Shown piece after piece: positions 48,525-57,590 of a DNA stretch of 64,000 bases. The translations under genes were made by a program, and so were the position numbers. The notes beneath the pieces were generated by a model, which worked only from the letters and a program-made list of their open reading frames with translations, did not search any database and was not told where the DNA came from. The DNA comes from Asanoa sp. WMMD1127 (lineage in GTDB: Bacteria; Actinomycetota; Actinomycetes; Mycobacteriales; Micromonosporaceae). The stretch spans positions 7,626,001 through 7,690,000 of the forward strand of contig NZ_JARUBP010000001.1 in assembly GCF_029626225.1 (NCBI RefSeq). The letters run 5' to 3'. Numbering within the stretch: the first letter of the stretch is position 1; every line of letters starts with the position of its first letter.

Positions 48525-49541
48525 TCAGAGCTGGTCGCGCCGCGCGCTGTACCAGGCGGCGATCTGCGCCCGGGACCGGAATCCGAGGCGCAGGCGGATC
48601 CGTTCGACGTGCCCCTCGGCCGAGCGCTCGTCGATGCCCATGCGGGCCGCGATCTCGCGGTTGGTGCACCCTTGGCTCACCAGTTCCGCCACCTCGCGCT
48701 GGCGGGCCGTCAACGTGTCGGTGCGGCGCCGCGCCACGGGCAGGCCGAGGAACCGGCGGACCACGCGGACGAGCTCGTCGCGGTCACCCGCGTACGGGAT
48801 GTGCGACCGGCCCGGCAGCAGCGCCAACTCGGCCCCGCTGATGCCGTCGGCCAGGGCCCGCGCCTGCGCGACCGGTGCGGCGCGGTCGCCGGTGCGGTGC
48901 ACCACCAGCGTCGGCGCCCGCACGGCACCGAGCTGGTCGGAGACGTCGAGCGCGTAGCTGAGCGCCAGCAGCTCGCGGGCGGTCGCCGCGCTCGCGCAGG
49001 CGCGCTGGTAGCGGGCGAGCTCGGCCCGGGTCGCGCGGTCGGCGTCGGGGGCGAAGATGTCGGTCAGCACGTCCGACCCGAGCCCCCAGTGCGACTCGAC
49101 CAGCCCCAGGACATGATCGCGTACGCCCGGCGGGGACAGCTCCGCGCCACGGACCCAGCCGCCGTAGAGGACCAGGCGCCGCACCGCGTCGGGACGGCTG
49201 GCGGCGAACGCCGCGGCGACCGGTGCGCCCATCGACGTACCCATGAGGTCGAGAGGTCCGTCCAGCGTCGCGGCCACGGCGGCGAGCTGCTCGAGCTCGA
49301 AGGCCAACGAGGCCGGCCGGCGGGCGGCGGCCGACAACCCGGTCCCGGCGCGGTCGTAGCGGACGAGCCGGCACCCCCGCCCGAGCGCTTCGTAGAGCGC
49401 CCGCTCGGCCGGCAGCTCCCAGCCCAGCCGGAGATGCGTCAGCCACCCCATCACATAGACCAACGGCCGACCGGCGCCGACCGAGGCGTACGCCACCGCG
49501 GTGCCGTCCGCCAGCACCACCTGACCGAGCCGCTGCTCCAC
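48525..49541 (-). CDS. Alpha/beta-hydrolase fused to a LuxR-type DNA-binding domain
   Basis: 338 aa from GTG 49541 (GACAAT ends 6 nt before it). Residues 1-265 form an alpha/beta-hydrolase: [24 protein letters not shown], nucleophile elbow MGTSMGAPV with Ser, [12 protein letters not shown], and [10 protein letters not shown]. Residues 275-335 are a Lux[60 protein letters not shown]. Such fusions occur in actinobacteria; the hydrolase part may sense or cleave an ester or lactone signal. Divergent from a DHFR-like gene across 132 bp. Confidence 0.88.
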   Translation of the reverse strand: MEQRLGQVVLADGTAVAYASVGAGRPLVYVMGWLTHLRLGWELPAERALYEALGRGCRLVRYDRAGTGLSAAARRPASLAFELEQLAAVAATLDGPLDLMGTSMGAPVAAAFAASRPDAVRRLVLYGGWVRGAELSPPGVRDHVLGLVESHWGLGSDVLTDIFAPDADRATRAELARYQRACASAATARELLALSYALDVSDQLGAVRAPTLVVHRTGDRAAPVAQARALADGISGAELALLPGRSHIPYAGDRDELVRVVRRFLGLPVARRRTDTLTARQREVAELVSQGCTNREIAARMGIDERSAEGHVERIRLRLGFRSRAQIAAWYSARRDQL

Positions 49542-49673
49542 CCTGCGATTGTCGCTCTTCGCGGGTTCATCCGAAGAAATCCGGGACGCGGTGTCGGATC
49601 GGGGCCGCGGCGTTCGTAGCAGGGGTGAGAATGCGCGGGCGAGTCGCCCGCAGCCGCACCGAAGGAGAGCAGC

Positions 49674-50261
49674 ATGAGCGCCACGTACACCTTTGACGTC
49701 TTCTCCAGCCTCGACGGGTTCGGCGCCGCCGGTGGTGACTGGACCGGTTACTGGGGCAAGCAGGGGCCGGAGCTCCTGGAACACCGCCTTTCGCTGTACG
49801 ACGCGGACCAGCGGATGGTGTTCGGGGCCAGGACCTACCGGCTGTTCGCCGAGATGCTGGCCGCGAGCACGGCCGAGTCGGAGGTACGCGACCCCTGGGT
49901 CACCCGCATGCGCAACCTGCCGGCGACGGTGGTGTCGTCCACACTGGAGGGACCGCTCGACTGGCCGGACGCGACCGTGGCGAGCGGGGACGCCGTCGAC
50001 GTCGTCGCCCGGCTCAAGGCGGAATCCGACGTGCCGTTGCGCTCGCACGGCAGTCTCGCGATGAACCGGTCGCTGATGGCCGCCGGGCTGGTCGACCGCG
50101 TCCAGGTCACGCTCTTCCCGGTGATCACCGGCCAGACCGGCGTCGACCCCGTCTTCCACAATGCCGCGGACTTCGACCTGGAGCTGATCGAGTCCCGGAC
50201 GCTGGACGGCCACATCCAGGAGCTCGTCTACCGCCCGACCCTCCACGGCGCCGCACGCTAG
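49674..50261 (+). CDS. RibD C-terminal/dihydrofolate reductase-like protein
   Basis: 195 aa. The sequence [59 protein letters not shown] and [32 protein letters not shown] is the RibD_C fold found in many small actinobacterial reductases, NADPH-dependent with unknown substrate. ATG with AAGGAG upstream. It faces away from the hydrolase-LuxR gene, a common pairing of reductase and regulator. Confidence 0.88.
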   Translation: MSATYTFDVFSSLDGFGAAGGDWTGYWGKQGPELLEHRLSLYDADQRMVFGARTYRLFAEMLAASTAESEVRDPWVTRMRNLPATVVSSTLEGPLDWPDATVASGDAVDVVARLKAESDVPLRSHGSLAMNRSLMAAGLVDRVQVTLFPVITGQTGVDPVFHNAADFDLELIESRTLDGHIQELVYRPTLHGAAR

Positions 50262-50270
50262 CCGAGCGCG

Positions 50271-51116
50271 CTAGCCGACGGTCGCGGTCAGTCCTTCGCC
50301 GCCGCGGCCGTCCGCGATCAGGGCGTCGAGCCTGGCCGCCACCTCCGGCAGCCCGCCGTCGCCGAGTGGCCGGCCGGTCCGCAGCTCGACCAGGTGGCGG
50401 ATGACCATGAGGTGCTCGGTCAGGTCGGCGGGGCCCGGCGGGTAGCTGCCCTGCCGCACCTCGGCGAGCGTGCCGTCGACCGCGGCGACCACGTGGCCGA
50501 GCTGGGTCGCCGCGCCCTTCGCGAACTCGGCCACGTCGATGCCGGCCGCCCGCACCGTGTCCAGGGCCCGCAGCAGGCCGAGCTGCGCGTCGTACCAGAC
50601 ACCGAAGAGCGCGAGATCCCAGACGGCCGCCGCGTCCGGGGCCGCTCCGACGAACCGGGTCGCGCTCACCTGCTCGAGCGTCGGGAGGTGCCGTTCGTAC
50701 GCGCTTCGTGAGCCGCTGTAGAGGACCGTCGCGAGGCCGGCGCCGACCGCCTCGGGCGAGGCCTGGTTACCGGCGTCCAGATAGTCCGCGCCCAGCCGCG
50801 CGACCTGTTCGGCCGCCTGGCGCGCCTCGGCCGGCGTACCGGTGCACATCGCGACGATCGTCCGACCCGACGGTTGCGGGCCCACCTGGCTCAGGCAGTC
50901 GCGCACCGCGCCGTAGTCCTTGACAGCGAGCAGGGTCAACGGGCTCGACGACACGGCGTCGCCGACGGTCGGCGCCGGCCGTGCCCCCGCGTCCACCAGG
51001 CCGGTCAACCGGCCCGCGGTGCGGTTCCACACCACGACCTCGTGCCCGCCGGCGAGCAACCGCCGCGTCAGCGCGCTGCCGATGGCTCCGGCGCCGACCA
51101 CCGTGACCCGCTCCAT
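50271..51116 (-). CDS. NAD(P)-dependent imine reductase-like / 3-hydroxyisobutyrate dehydrogenase-like enzyme
   Basis: 281 aa from ATG 51116, chosen because the promoter's -10 ends 7 nt before it; the ATG 9 bp upstream would overlap the -10. N-terminal VTVVGAGAIGSALTRRLLAGGHEVVVWNRTAGRL specifies NADPH. LDAGNQASPEAVGAGLATVLYSGS and a C-terminal helical dimer domain (WDLALFGVWYDAQLGLLRALDTVRAAGID) follow the beta-HAD/imine reductase plan. The usual catalytic Lys of HIBADH is not evident, as in imine reductases. The MerR/SoxR-like promoter suggests redox or xenobiotic induction. Confidence 0.82.
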   Translation of the reverse strand: MERVTVVGAGAIGSALTRRLLAGGHEVVVWNRTAGRLTGLVDAGARPAPTVGDAVSSSPLTLLAVKDYGAVRDCLSQVGPQPSGRTIVAMCTGTPAEARQAAEQVARLGADYLDAGNQASPEAVGAGLATVLYSGSRSAYERHLPTLEQVSATRFVGAAPDAAAVWDLALFGVWYDAQLGLLRALDTVRAAGIDVAEFAKGAATQLGHVVAAVDGTLAEVRQGSYPPGPADLTEHLMVIRHLVELRTGRPLGDGGLPEVAARLDALIADGRGGEGLTATVG

Positions 51117-51123
51117 GACCGCC

Positions 51124-51154
51124 ATCCTCGAACCTCAACCGCCGTTGAGGTCAA
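51124..51154 (-). promoter_or_regulatory. MerR/SoxR-type promoter of the imine reductase-like gene
   Basis: Minus strand: TTGACC (51154-51149), exactly 19-bp spacer, GAGGAT (51129-51124). The dyad CCTCAA-N6-TTGAGG, extended to ACCTCAAC-N4-GTTGAGGT (51132-51151), is centred in the spacer. It agrees with known SoxR boxes and with the long-spacer promoters that MerR-family activators need. No soxR gene is in the window. Confidence 0.75.
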
Positions 51155-51163
51155 GTCGGCGCT

Positions 51164-51964
51164 TCAGCGGCCGCAGTCGAACCGGGCGACGCCGGCGGCC
51201 ATCCTGATGCCGCCCAGGAGGTGCGACAGGAAGAGCGGTTCGGAGTAGTACTCGGCCTTGTGTCCCATCGCCGTGTAGAAGGCGCGGCCGCCGTCGTAGG
51301 GCTGGCACCAGGAGATCGGGTGATGGCGGCCCATGCCGGGCGAACCACCGGGAACGCTGTAGCCGCGTGGGTCGTAGGTGCGCTCGTCGACCTCGGCGAG
51401 CACGCGCACGGTGTGCCGCGGGTTGGTGCGGAAGTTGTACCACTCCTCCTCGCGCACCCAGCGGCGCGGCAGGTCCCGGGTGGCCGCGGTGCCACGGCCG
51501 AGGACCTTCACGGTCGCCGTCTGGAACTGCGGGTTGACCGCCCCCGGGTGGTCACGGAAGTAAGCGGCGACCAGCCCGCCGTACCACGGCCAGTCGTACT
51601 CGGTGTCGGAGGCGGCGTGGATCCCCGCGTATCCGCCGCCGGCGCGGATGTAGCGCTCGAAGGCCGCCTGCTGCGCGTCGTCGAGCACGTCACCGGTGGT
51701 CGACAGCCAGATGACGACGTCGTACCGGGCCAGGTTGGCGTCGGTGAACGCCGCGGCGTCCTCCGTGGCGTCGACGGTGAAGCCGTGTGCGGCGCCGAGC
51801 TGCCGGATCGCCGTCACGCCGGCCGGGATCGAGTCGTGCCGGAACGCCGCCGTCTTGGAGAAGACGAGCGCGCTGAACCGCGGATGCGCGGTCGCGGGCC
51901 CCGCCGCGCCGGCCAGTCCCAGGATCAGGGCCACCGCCACCAGCAGTCTCATCAGGATCTTCAT
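51164..51964 (-). CDS. Secreted ThuA-domain protein
   Basis: 266 aa from ATG 51964 with GAGGAGG upstream. A Sec signal ends near ATAHP. The ThuA (trehalose-utilisation-like, glutamine-amidotransferase-fold) domain shows ALVFSKTAAFRHDSIPAGVTAIRQL, DVVIWLSTTGDVLDDAQQAAFERYIRAGGGYAGIHAASDTEYDWPWYGGLVAAYF and GGRAFYTAMGHKAEYYSEPLFLSHLLGGI. The domain is common in actinobacterial exported sugar-processing proteins; its chemistry is not settled. Confidence 0.9.
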   Translation of the reverse strand: MKILMRLLVAVALILGLAGAAGPATAHPRFSALVFSKTAAFRHDSIPAGVTAIRQLGAAHGFTVDATEDAAAFTDANLARYDVVIWLSTTGDVLDDAQQAAFERYIRAGGGYAGIHAASDTEYDWPWYGGLVAAYFRDHPGAVNPQFQTATVKVLGRGTAATRDLPRRWVREEEWYNFRTNPRHTVRVLAEVDERTYDPRGYSVPGGSPGMGRHHPISWCQPYDGGRAFYTAMGHKAEYYSEPLFLSHLLGGIRMAAGVARFDCGR

Positions 51965-52130
51965 TGACCCTCCTCGAGCGCTTCGCGAGCCGTCCATCGA
52001 ACGGTATGCCTTTCCTCGCCGCTCGGGAAGAAGCGCTGCTCAAGTCTTACTCAAGATCCGCTGCTGGTAGCCGATGGAACGATAGATGCACATACGCTGA
52101 CCTCCCGATCGCAGAGAGTAGGGAGGAAGC

Positions 52131-54581
52131 ATGCGACGCAGACGACTGCGGCTCGCACTTCTCGCGGTGCCCGCCCTGGTGGCGAGCAGCGTGCTCGTGG
52201 CGACCCCGTCCGCGGGCGCGGACCCCGCGCCGTCCACCACCGCCGGACGGTCCACTGACGAGCCGCGGCTGGTTCGTATCGAGCTGACCGGCGCCGACAT
52301 GCTCAGCAAGGTCAACGACGCCGGCTTCGACATCGAGCACGGGCTCAAGCGGGTGCCCGACGGCATCGAGGGCGAGGCCCTGGTCACCGTCGACGAGATC
52401 GCTGACTTGAAGGCGCTGGGTGTCAAGGTCGACGTCGAGGGCTTCGCGTGGCCCGAGGAGGCCGACGGCGGCCTTGCCGCCACCTTCCGGGCGCCGGTGC
52501 GGACGCTCGACCACGAGGAGACCGTGCGGGTCGTCCGCGCCGACTGGTTCACCACCAAGGGCCAGGGCTTCCTCTACGTCGAGGCCCGCACGACCGAAGG
52601 CCAGCGGGAGACCCCGGTCGTCGGCATGCAGCTGGAGAACGACACGGGCCGCGGCACCCCGTTCGGCTTCGCCCGCACCATGAGCCGGTTCGTCGACTCC
52701 GGCCAGTACATGTTCCACCGGAACCTGTTCAAGCTGGACACCCGGCCGAGCAAGATCAGGGTCACCAGCTCGACCGGCGGCGTCACCACCGGCGCCGTCT
52801 CCGACTGGCTCGAGGACGCTCCCCCGCCGCTGACCGACCGGCCGGGCTACCGGTCCAACTTCGTCGACGGCTACCGGCACCCGCAGCAGCTGTACGCCCG
52901 TGCCGAGGAGATCGCCCGCCAGTACCCGGACATCGCCGAGATCATCTACCTGCCGAACAGGACGAACGGCTACCAGCGGAAGGCACAGGCGACGATCGGC
53001 GGCACCGGGCAGTCGGCGGTCGTCGTGAGCTCCGCGGCGTGGGGCCACGAGGGTGGCAACGACATCACCGTCGAGTTCGTCGACCGGCCGGGCGCGGACC
53101 TGCCGCTCGGCGTCGAGGTGACCGGCAAGGCCGTCCGCGTGCTGCTCGCCAAGGACGGCGCCGGCGCGCTCGCCAGCACCGCCGCGCAGGTGTCGGCCGC
53201 GCTGGAGGCGCAGTCGCAGGGGCTGATCGACCGGGCCCACCCGTACCGCGCCAACACCGGCACCGGGGTCGTGGCCGCGACGACCGGCCCGGTGGCGCTG
53301 ACCGATTTCCTCGACCAGAAGCGCGTCGGCGCGCCGGCGGGCGAGGTGCCCCGCGGCCCGAAGACCATTCCCGTGCTGCGGATCGGCAAGCACCGCGACG
53401 GTCGGAACCCCGGCGTGCTGATCCAGGCGCAGGACCACGCCCGTGAGTGGGTGCCCGCGACGACCTCGCTGGAGGCGGCCGAGCGCCTGGTCCACAACTA
53501 CCGGACCGACCGCGAGACCAAGAAGATCGTCAACGACACCGACGTCTTCTTCATCCTGTCCAACAACCCGGACGGGGCGAACTACAGCTTCTACAACTTC
53601 GCCTCGCAGCGGAAGAACATGACCAACCACTGCCCCGACACCGACGCCGACCCGGGTCGCCGCGACTCCTGGGGCGTCGACCTCAACCGCAACTACCGGG
53701 TCGGCTCGGGTCACGACGGCTACGACGGCGGGTCGTTCAGCTGCACGAGCGGCACCTACCAGGGTCCCGAGGAGCTGTCCGAGCCGGAGTCCAAGAACAT
53801 CATCTGGCTGGTCGAGAAGTACTCGAACATCAAGTTCATGATGTCGGTGCACTCCAACGGCGGCCAGCTGTTCTGGCAGCCCGGCGCCTACATCGCGGAC
53901 GGCCGGATCACCACGCCGCGGCCGCCGCTGGGCGACGAGGCGTTCTACTGGCAGTCCGCCGGCCGGATCCTGTCGCAGGTCAAGGCGTACCGCGAAACGG
54001 TTGTCACCCCGGAGAACGTCGGCGGCTCGTCGGACGTGCTCTACTCGTCGGCCGGCAACGTGCGTGAGGACCTCTACAACACCTACGGGATCTTCGCGTT
54101 CGGCTGGGAGGTCGGCGGCTCGGTCTACAACCCGGCCACCGGCAATTGGCAGGGCGGCTCGTTCCAGCCGGTCTGGGACGGCGACCCGCTGCTGGTCAGC
54201 GGCCATTCCGAGACGATGGAGTACGCCAACGGGATCATGGAGATGTTCCGGGTCGCCGCGGACTGGGGCAACGACCGGAAGAAGCCGACGTCCGACCTCG
54301 TGCCCGGCGGCGGCCGTTACCACGGCCCGGTCGACGTGCGCTTCGAGACGAGCGAGCCGGCCACCATCTACTACACGACGGACGGCAGCCGGCCCACGTT
54401 GCAGTCGCCGCGCTACGAGGCGACCGAGTTCCGCGAGCCCGGCGAGGTGTTCCACGTGACCGAGACGACGACGTTCCACTGGTTCTCGGTCGACGCCGCC
54501 GGCAACATCGAGAAGGGCTACGACCCCGACAAGAACCACGGCAACAACTACCGCAGGGCGACCATCACGATCCGGGACTGA
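52131..54581 (+). CDS. Secreted M14 zinc carboxypeptidase with C-terminal chitobiase-type domain
   Basis: 816 aa. Signal peptide to about residue 33 (cleavage near AGADP). Peptidase M14 core between about 240 and 700: zinc ligands in QDHAREWVP (His and Glu near 435-438) and a later His in SVHSNGG, substrate-binding DLNRNYRVGSG, and the general base Glu in FAFGWEVGG. The C-terminal 75 aa (VPGGGRYHGPVDVRFETSEPATIYYTTDGSRPT) is a CHB_HEX_C_1 beta-sandwich as in chitobiases. It removes C-terminal residues from external peptides. AGGGAGG precedes the ATG; a strong terminator follows. Confidence 0.92.
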   Translation: MRRRRLRLALLAVPALVASSVLVATPSAGADPAPSTTAGRSTDEPRLVRIELTGADMLSKVNDAGFDIEHGLKRVPDGIEGEALVTVDEIADLKALGVKVDVEGFAWPEEADGGLAATFRAPVRTLDHEETVRVVRADWFTTKGQGFLYVEARTTEGQRETPVVGMQLENDTGRGTPFGFARTMSRFVDSGQYMFHRNLFKLDTRPSKIRVTSSTGGVTTGAVSDWLEDAPPPLTDRPGYRSNFVDGYRHPQQLYARAEEIARQYPDIAEIIYLPNRTNGYQRKAQATIGGTGQSAVVVSSAAWGHEGGNDITVEFVDRPGADLPLGVEVTGKAVRVLLAKDGAGALASTAAQVSAALEAQSQGLIDRAHPYRANTGTGVVAATTGPVALTDFLDQKRVGAPAGEVPRGPKTIPVLRIGKHRDGRNPGVLIQAQDHAREWVPATTSLEAAERLVHNYRTDRETKKIVNDTDVFFILSNNPDGANYSFYNFASQRKNMTNHCPDTDADPGRRDSWGVDLNRNYRVGSGHDGYDGGSFSCTSGTYQGPEELSEPESKNIIWLVEKYSNIKFMMSVHSNGGQLFWQPGAYIADGRITTPRPPLGDEAFYWQSAGRILSQVKAYRETVVTPENVGGSSDVLYSSAGNVREDLYNTYGIFAFGWEVGGSVYNPATGNWQGGSFQPVWDGDPLLVSGHSETMEYANGIMEMFRVAADWGNDRKKPTSDLVPGGGRYHGPVDVRFETSEPATIYYTTDGSRPTLQSPRYEATEFREPGEVFHVTETTTFHWFSVDAAGNIEKGYDPDKNHGNNYRRATITIRD

Positions 54582-54598
54582 CGATCTCGCGTACGGAC

Positions 54599-54627
54599 GC
54601 CGCCAGGACCCCCGCGGTCCTGGCGGC
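54599..54627 (+). terminator. Terminator of the carboxypeptidase gene
   Basis: GCCGCCAGGACC, 5-nt loop, GGTCCTGGCGGC: a perfect 12-bp stem shortly after the stop. Confidence 0.88.
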
Positions 54628-54710
54628 TCTCCGGCGGCATCTTCGTCATGGCAACCGGTACGGTGCGGTGAGCGTCCAATCAGGATCCGTCGCTATCGGG
54701 GCTGGGTGGG

Positions 54711-55205
54711 ATGAGCAGGCGCGCTTTCTGGGTCTGGGGTGCCGCGGCCGTTGCCGTGGTGCTCGTCGTCGCGGTGGTCTGGTGGGTGCGGGCCCGGTCG
54801 GGCTCCGGCGAGCGGTTGACCGCGGCCGGCCGCGAGATCAGCAAGGCCGGTGTGACCGTGGTGGTGCCCGAGGCCTGGACGAAGAACCGGCTGGAGTGCG
54901 GCACGCCGGTGGCCGACACCTATGTGCTCGATCCCGGAGACGTGGCGACGTGCGCGCTGAGCCCAGAGCCGACGGTCAGCTATGTGGCGCTGCGCGAGTC
55001 GGACCTGTCCGCGGACCCGGCGAGCAGCGCCGCCACCACGGCGGGCGAGATCGGCGGTGTTCCGGTGCGCACCGGCGAAGGGACGCTGCCGGACGGGCGT
55101 ACGCGCTGGATGGCGGTCGTGCCGGATCGCGACGTCGTGGTGGAGGTCGTGTCGGCCGACCCCGGGCTGGTCGAGGCGATCTCCGGCTCGGTGCGGATCG
55201 ACTGA
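54711..55205 (+). CDS. Membrane-anchored hypothetical protein
   Basis: 164 aa. One N-terminal helix (FWVWGAAAVAVVLVVAVVWWV, about 6-26) with no cleavage motif, then an exposed domain beginning REISKAGVTVVVPEAWTKNRLECGTPVADTYVLDPG. Two cysteines could pair outside. The pattern resembles small actinobacterial surface proteins with a PsbP/LpqN-like fold, but no family is certain. GTGGG lies upstream of the ATG. Confidence 0.65.
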   Translation: MSRRAFWVWGAAAVAVVLVVAVVWWVRARSGSGERLTAAGREISKAGVTVVVPEAWTKNRLECGTPVADTYVLDPGDVATCALSPEPTVSYVALRESDLSADPASSAATTAGEIGGVPVRTGEGTLPDGRTRWMAVVPDRDVVVEVVSADPGLVEAISGSVRID

Positions 55206-55257
55206 GCTGGCGCGGTTCCGGCGGAGCTTGGCGCCCCGCCGGAACCCCGTCGTCACG

Positions 55258-56526
55258 TCAGCCGACGGTGACGGTGAAGCCGGTGTGGCCGACGATCTGC
55301 GTCATGTCGGCGAAGTAGAGCCGCCAGAAGCAGGTGGTCGCGATGCCGGTGCAGGTGGCCGGTTTGCTCGGGTCCGCGGCCGACTGCACGCCAAGCGCGA
55401 TGACCCGGTTGGGGTCGCTGGACAGCCGGAAGACGGGGCCGCCGCTGTCGCCCTTGCCGACCGCGTTTGCCTTGTCGTCGCGCTGGGCTTCGACGCCGTT
55501 GGTGACGATGGTGCCGGCGTCGAGGGCGTACGTGACCCACTTCAGCGTGATCCGCAGGCTGCAGCGGACGCCGGAGTAGCTGCCGGACTGGCAGACGTAC
55601 TGACCCACCTCGGGCGGCGACCAGCCGGCGACCGCCTTGGAGAACTCGCCGATGCCCTGGCCGGTGGGGTCGACCCCGCCGTCGTAGATCCGGCCGCGGT
55701 GGTCGGACACGGGGATGAACAACGCCTCGAGGTCGGCCTTCTTGTAGTTGGCGGTGCCGACCGCGATGCGCGGGAAGTAGGTGCCGCTCGGCGTGGTGAA
55801 GGCGTTGCCGACCGAGCCGCAGTGCCCGGCGGTGAGCAGCACGTTCTGGTTGTTGCGCCGGCCCGCGAACGCGGTCGTGCAGCGCGCGACGGTGTTGGCG
55901 TTGACGGGTCGCTCGATGGTCGACCCGCCCCAGAACGGCACGGTGTCGGCCCACCGGCCGGTCGACGTCGGCGCGTCGCCGACCTCCACCGACGTGGGGA
56001 TCGCGGTCAGCGCCTGCGCCGCCCGGGTGGTGGCGCTCCCGTCCACCCGGAGCCGGAGCCCGCTGCCGTCGACCAGCGGCGCGGCCAGCACGACGCCGGA
56101 CGCGGTGCCCTCCTTGACGAGCCGGGTCGCTTCGGCCTTGAGCTCACGCAACGCGTACGCCGCGGGCACGACCTTGATCGGGACGCTCTGCCCCAGCTGC
56201 TTGACGACCCTGGCCACCGCGACGGGCGGCGTGCCCTTCCAGTAGAGACGGAGCTCGGTCGAGCCGACGAGCTCGATCCCGGCGAAGTCGGACCGGTCCT
56301 CGTCGACCACGGCGCGGATGCGCGTGGCGGCGTCGACCAGCGGCCGCTGACGTTCCTGGAGCTCGTCGACGGCGCCACCGCCGGGCCCCGGCTTGGGCGC
56401 GGCCGAAGCCGGCACCGCGACGCCCGCGAGCGTCACGATCGCGACGGTCGTGGTGACCAGAACGGCGCGGGCGGTGCGCCGCACACGAGAGACGGACGTG
56501 GAACTCACTGCCAAGACGGCCCCCAA
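55258..56526 (-). CDS. Secreted chymotrypsin-like serine protease (streptogrisin-type)
   Basis: 422 aa from TTG 56526; GTG 56508 is an equally plausible start, and neither has a clear ribosome site. Signal peptide (RRTARAVLVTTTVAIVTLAGVAVPASA), a pro-region of about 150 aa with KGTPPVAVARVV and GVVLAAPLVDGSGLRLRVDG, then the S1 protease domain: catalytic His in LLTAGHCGS, Asp in ADLEALFIPV, Ser in GKGDSGGPVF. The pro-region resembles alpha-lytic/streptogrisin pro-domains that guide folding. It degrades external protein. Confidence 0.88.
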   Translation of the reverse strand: MGAVLAVSSTSVSRVRRTARAVLVTTTVAIVTLAGVAVPASAAPKPGPGGGAVDELQERQRPLVDAATRIRAVVDEDRSDFAGIELVGSTELRLYWKGTPPVAVARVVKQLGQSVPIKVVPAAYALRELKAEATRLVKEGTASGVVLAAPLVDGSGLRLRVDGSATTRAAQALTAIPTSVEVGDAPTSTGRWADTVPFWGGSTIERPVNANTVARCTTAFAGRRNNQNVLLTAGHCGSVGNAFTTPSGTYFPRIAVGTANYKKADLEALFIPVSDHRGRIYDGGVDPTGQGIGEFSKAVAGWSPPEVGQYVCQSGSYSGVRCSLRITLKWVTYALDAGTIVTNGVEAQRDDKANAVGKGDSGGPVFRLSSDPNRVIALGVQSAADPSKPATCTGIATTCFWRLYFADMTQIVGHTGFTVTVG

Positions 56527-56650
56527 CCACTCATTGAGCGTGAATTCATGAGTGGAAGAGTATCGATCTCTTGAGCCGCGCTACGTACCCGAGAGCGCAA
56601 TAGTGCATATTGACCGATCTTCGGGACTCGACGGCGACGCAGCCCGCCGG

Positions 56651-57283
56651 TCAGGCCGGGGTTGCCGCTTTGAGCTCGGCGCCCGCGATGACCACGTCGA
56701 GGCAGTCGCGGAACAGGTCGTCGACGGTACGGCCCGGCCGGAAGTACTCGGCGATGGCGGCCACCGCGGTCGGGTGCTGCTCGGAGAACGCGGCCAGGTC
56801 GAAGTCTTCGAGCGCCGCGGCGTCCGGGCGGGCAGCCTGTTCTTCGAGCACGTGGCCGACCGTGAAGCGCTCGACGGTCAGGACGATCACGCGCGCCTGG
56901 CGCAGGGCGACGCCGCGGGCCACCAGGGTGCTCATCGCGAGCTCGGAGATCGCCGTCATCCTCAGGGAGAGCTGGGCGGCGGAGACGACCCGGGCGCCGT
57001 CCGGATGGGCGAGCAGCGCGCGGCGCAGCCGTTCGGCGACCGCGCTCAACCAGTCCTGCCAGCGCTGGTCGGGCTCGGGCGGTGACATGTCGCCGAACTC
57101 CTGGTCGAGGATCGCGTCGGCGATCGCGGTGACCAGCGCGGCCTTGTTGGGCAGGTGCCAGTAGAGCGTCGGCGACCGCACACCGAGCCGCGCGGCGAGC
57201 TTGCGCGTCGTCACGCCGTCGAGACCCTCGGCGTCCAACAGCGCGACGGCCTCGGCGACGATCCGCTGGCGGTCCAACGTCAC
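56651..57283 (-). CDS. TetR (tetracycline-repressor class) regulator
   Basis: 210 aa from GTG 57283 with GGAGG 8 nt upstream. The DNA-binding domain (IVAEAVALLDAEGLDGVTTRKLAARLGVRSPTLYWHLPNKAALVTAIADAIL) is close to that of Tn10-type TetR, including the TTRKLA.KLGV..PTLYWH.K.K core. A TetR_C domain follows (VVSAAQLSLRMTAISELAMSTLVARGVALRQARVIVLTVERFTVGHVLEEQA). Two tet-operator-like sites lie directly upstream. The ligand may be a tetracycline-like or other polycyclic compound. No tetA pump adjoins it; the divergent gene is a 72-codon frame. Confidence 0.9.
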   Translation of the reverse strand: MTLDRQRIVAEAVALLDAEGLDGVTTRKLAARLGVRSPTLYWHLPNKAALVTAIADAILDQEFGDMSPPEPDQRWQDWLSAVAERLRRALLAHPDGARVVSAAQLSLRMTAISELAMSTLVARGVALRQARVIVLTVERFTVGHVLEEQAARPDAAALEDFDLAAFSEQHPTAVAAIAEYFRPGRTVDDLFRDCLDVVIAGAELKAATPA

Positions 57284-57302
57284 AGTCCGTACCTCCGCTC
57301 GT

Positions 57303-57342
57303 ACTCTATCAGTGCTAGAGTCCTCCCTATCACTGATAGAGC
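57303..57342. promoter_or_regulatory. Two tet-operator-like sites
   Basis: ACTCTATCAGTGCTAGAGT (57303-57321) and TCCCTATCACTGATAGAGC (57324-57342). From memory of the Tn10 operators (tetO1 ACTCTATCATTGATAGAGT, tetO2 TCCCTATCAGTGATAGAGA) each matches at 17 of 19 positions and in the same order. They sit between the TetR gene and the divergent small gene. Confidence 0.88.
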
Positions 57343-57352
57343 GGAGGCGACG

Positions 57353-57571
57353 ATGGAGAGTACGAACGAGGTCCGCGGCCTGCTGCACCGGGCGACGCAC
57401 CGCATCCCCGGAATCCGGGCCCACGTCGAGTGGCCGGTCGGGCATCAGGGCAACCCGGCGCACGGACACGTGCCGCGCCGCGGCCGGAACCACTCGGCCG
57501 CCCGCCCGGCCCGCTTCATGCCGGCCTGGCAGCGCCGCGTCGAGGCGTTCTTCCGGGGCCTGTCGCGCTGA
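57353..57571 (+). CDS. Small Arg/His-rich protein behind the tet-like operators
   Basis: 72 aa, no recognised family. GCGGAGG precedes the ATG by 5 nt, right after the second operator. The composition is basic with many His/Arg/Pro (HRIPGIRAHVEWPVGHQGNP) and ends QRRVEAFFRGLSR. No hydrophobic helix, so it is not a pump fragment. It may be a short effector, a leader, or a chance frame; the operator arrangement argues for expression from here. Confidence 0.5.
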   Translation: MESTNEVRGLLHRATHRIPGIRAHVEWPVGHQGNPAHGHVPRRGRNHSAARPARFMPAWQRRVEAFFRGLSR

Positions 57572-57590
57572 GCCTCTGGACGCCACTGTG

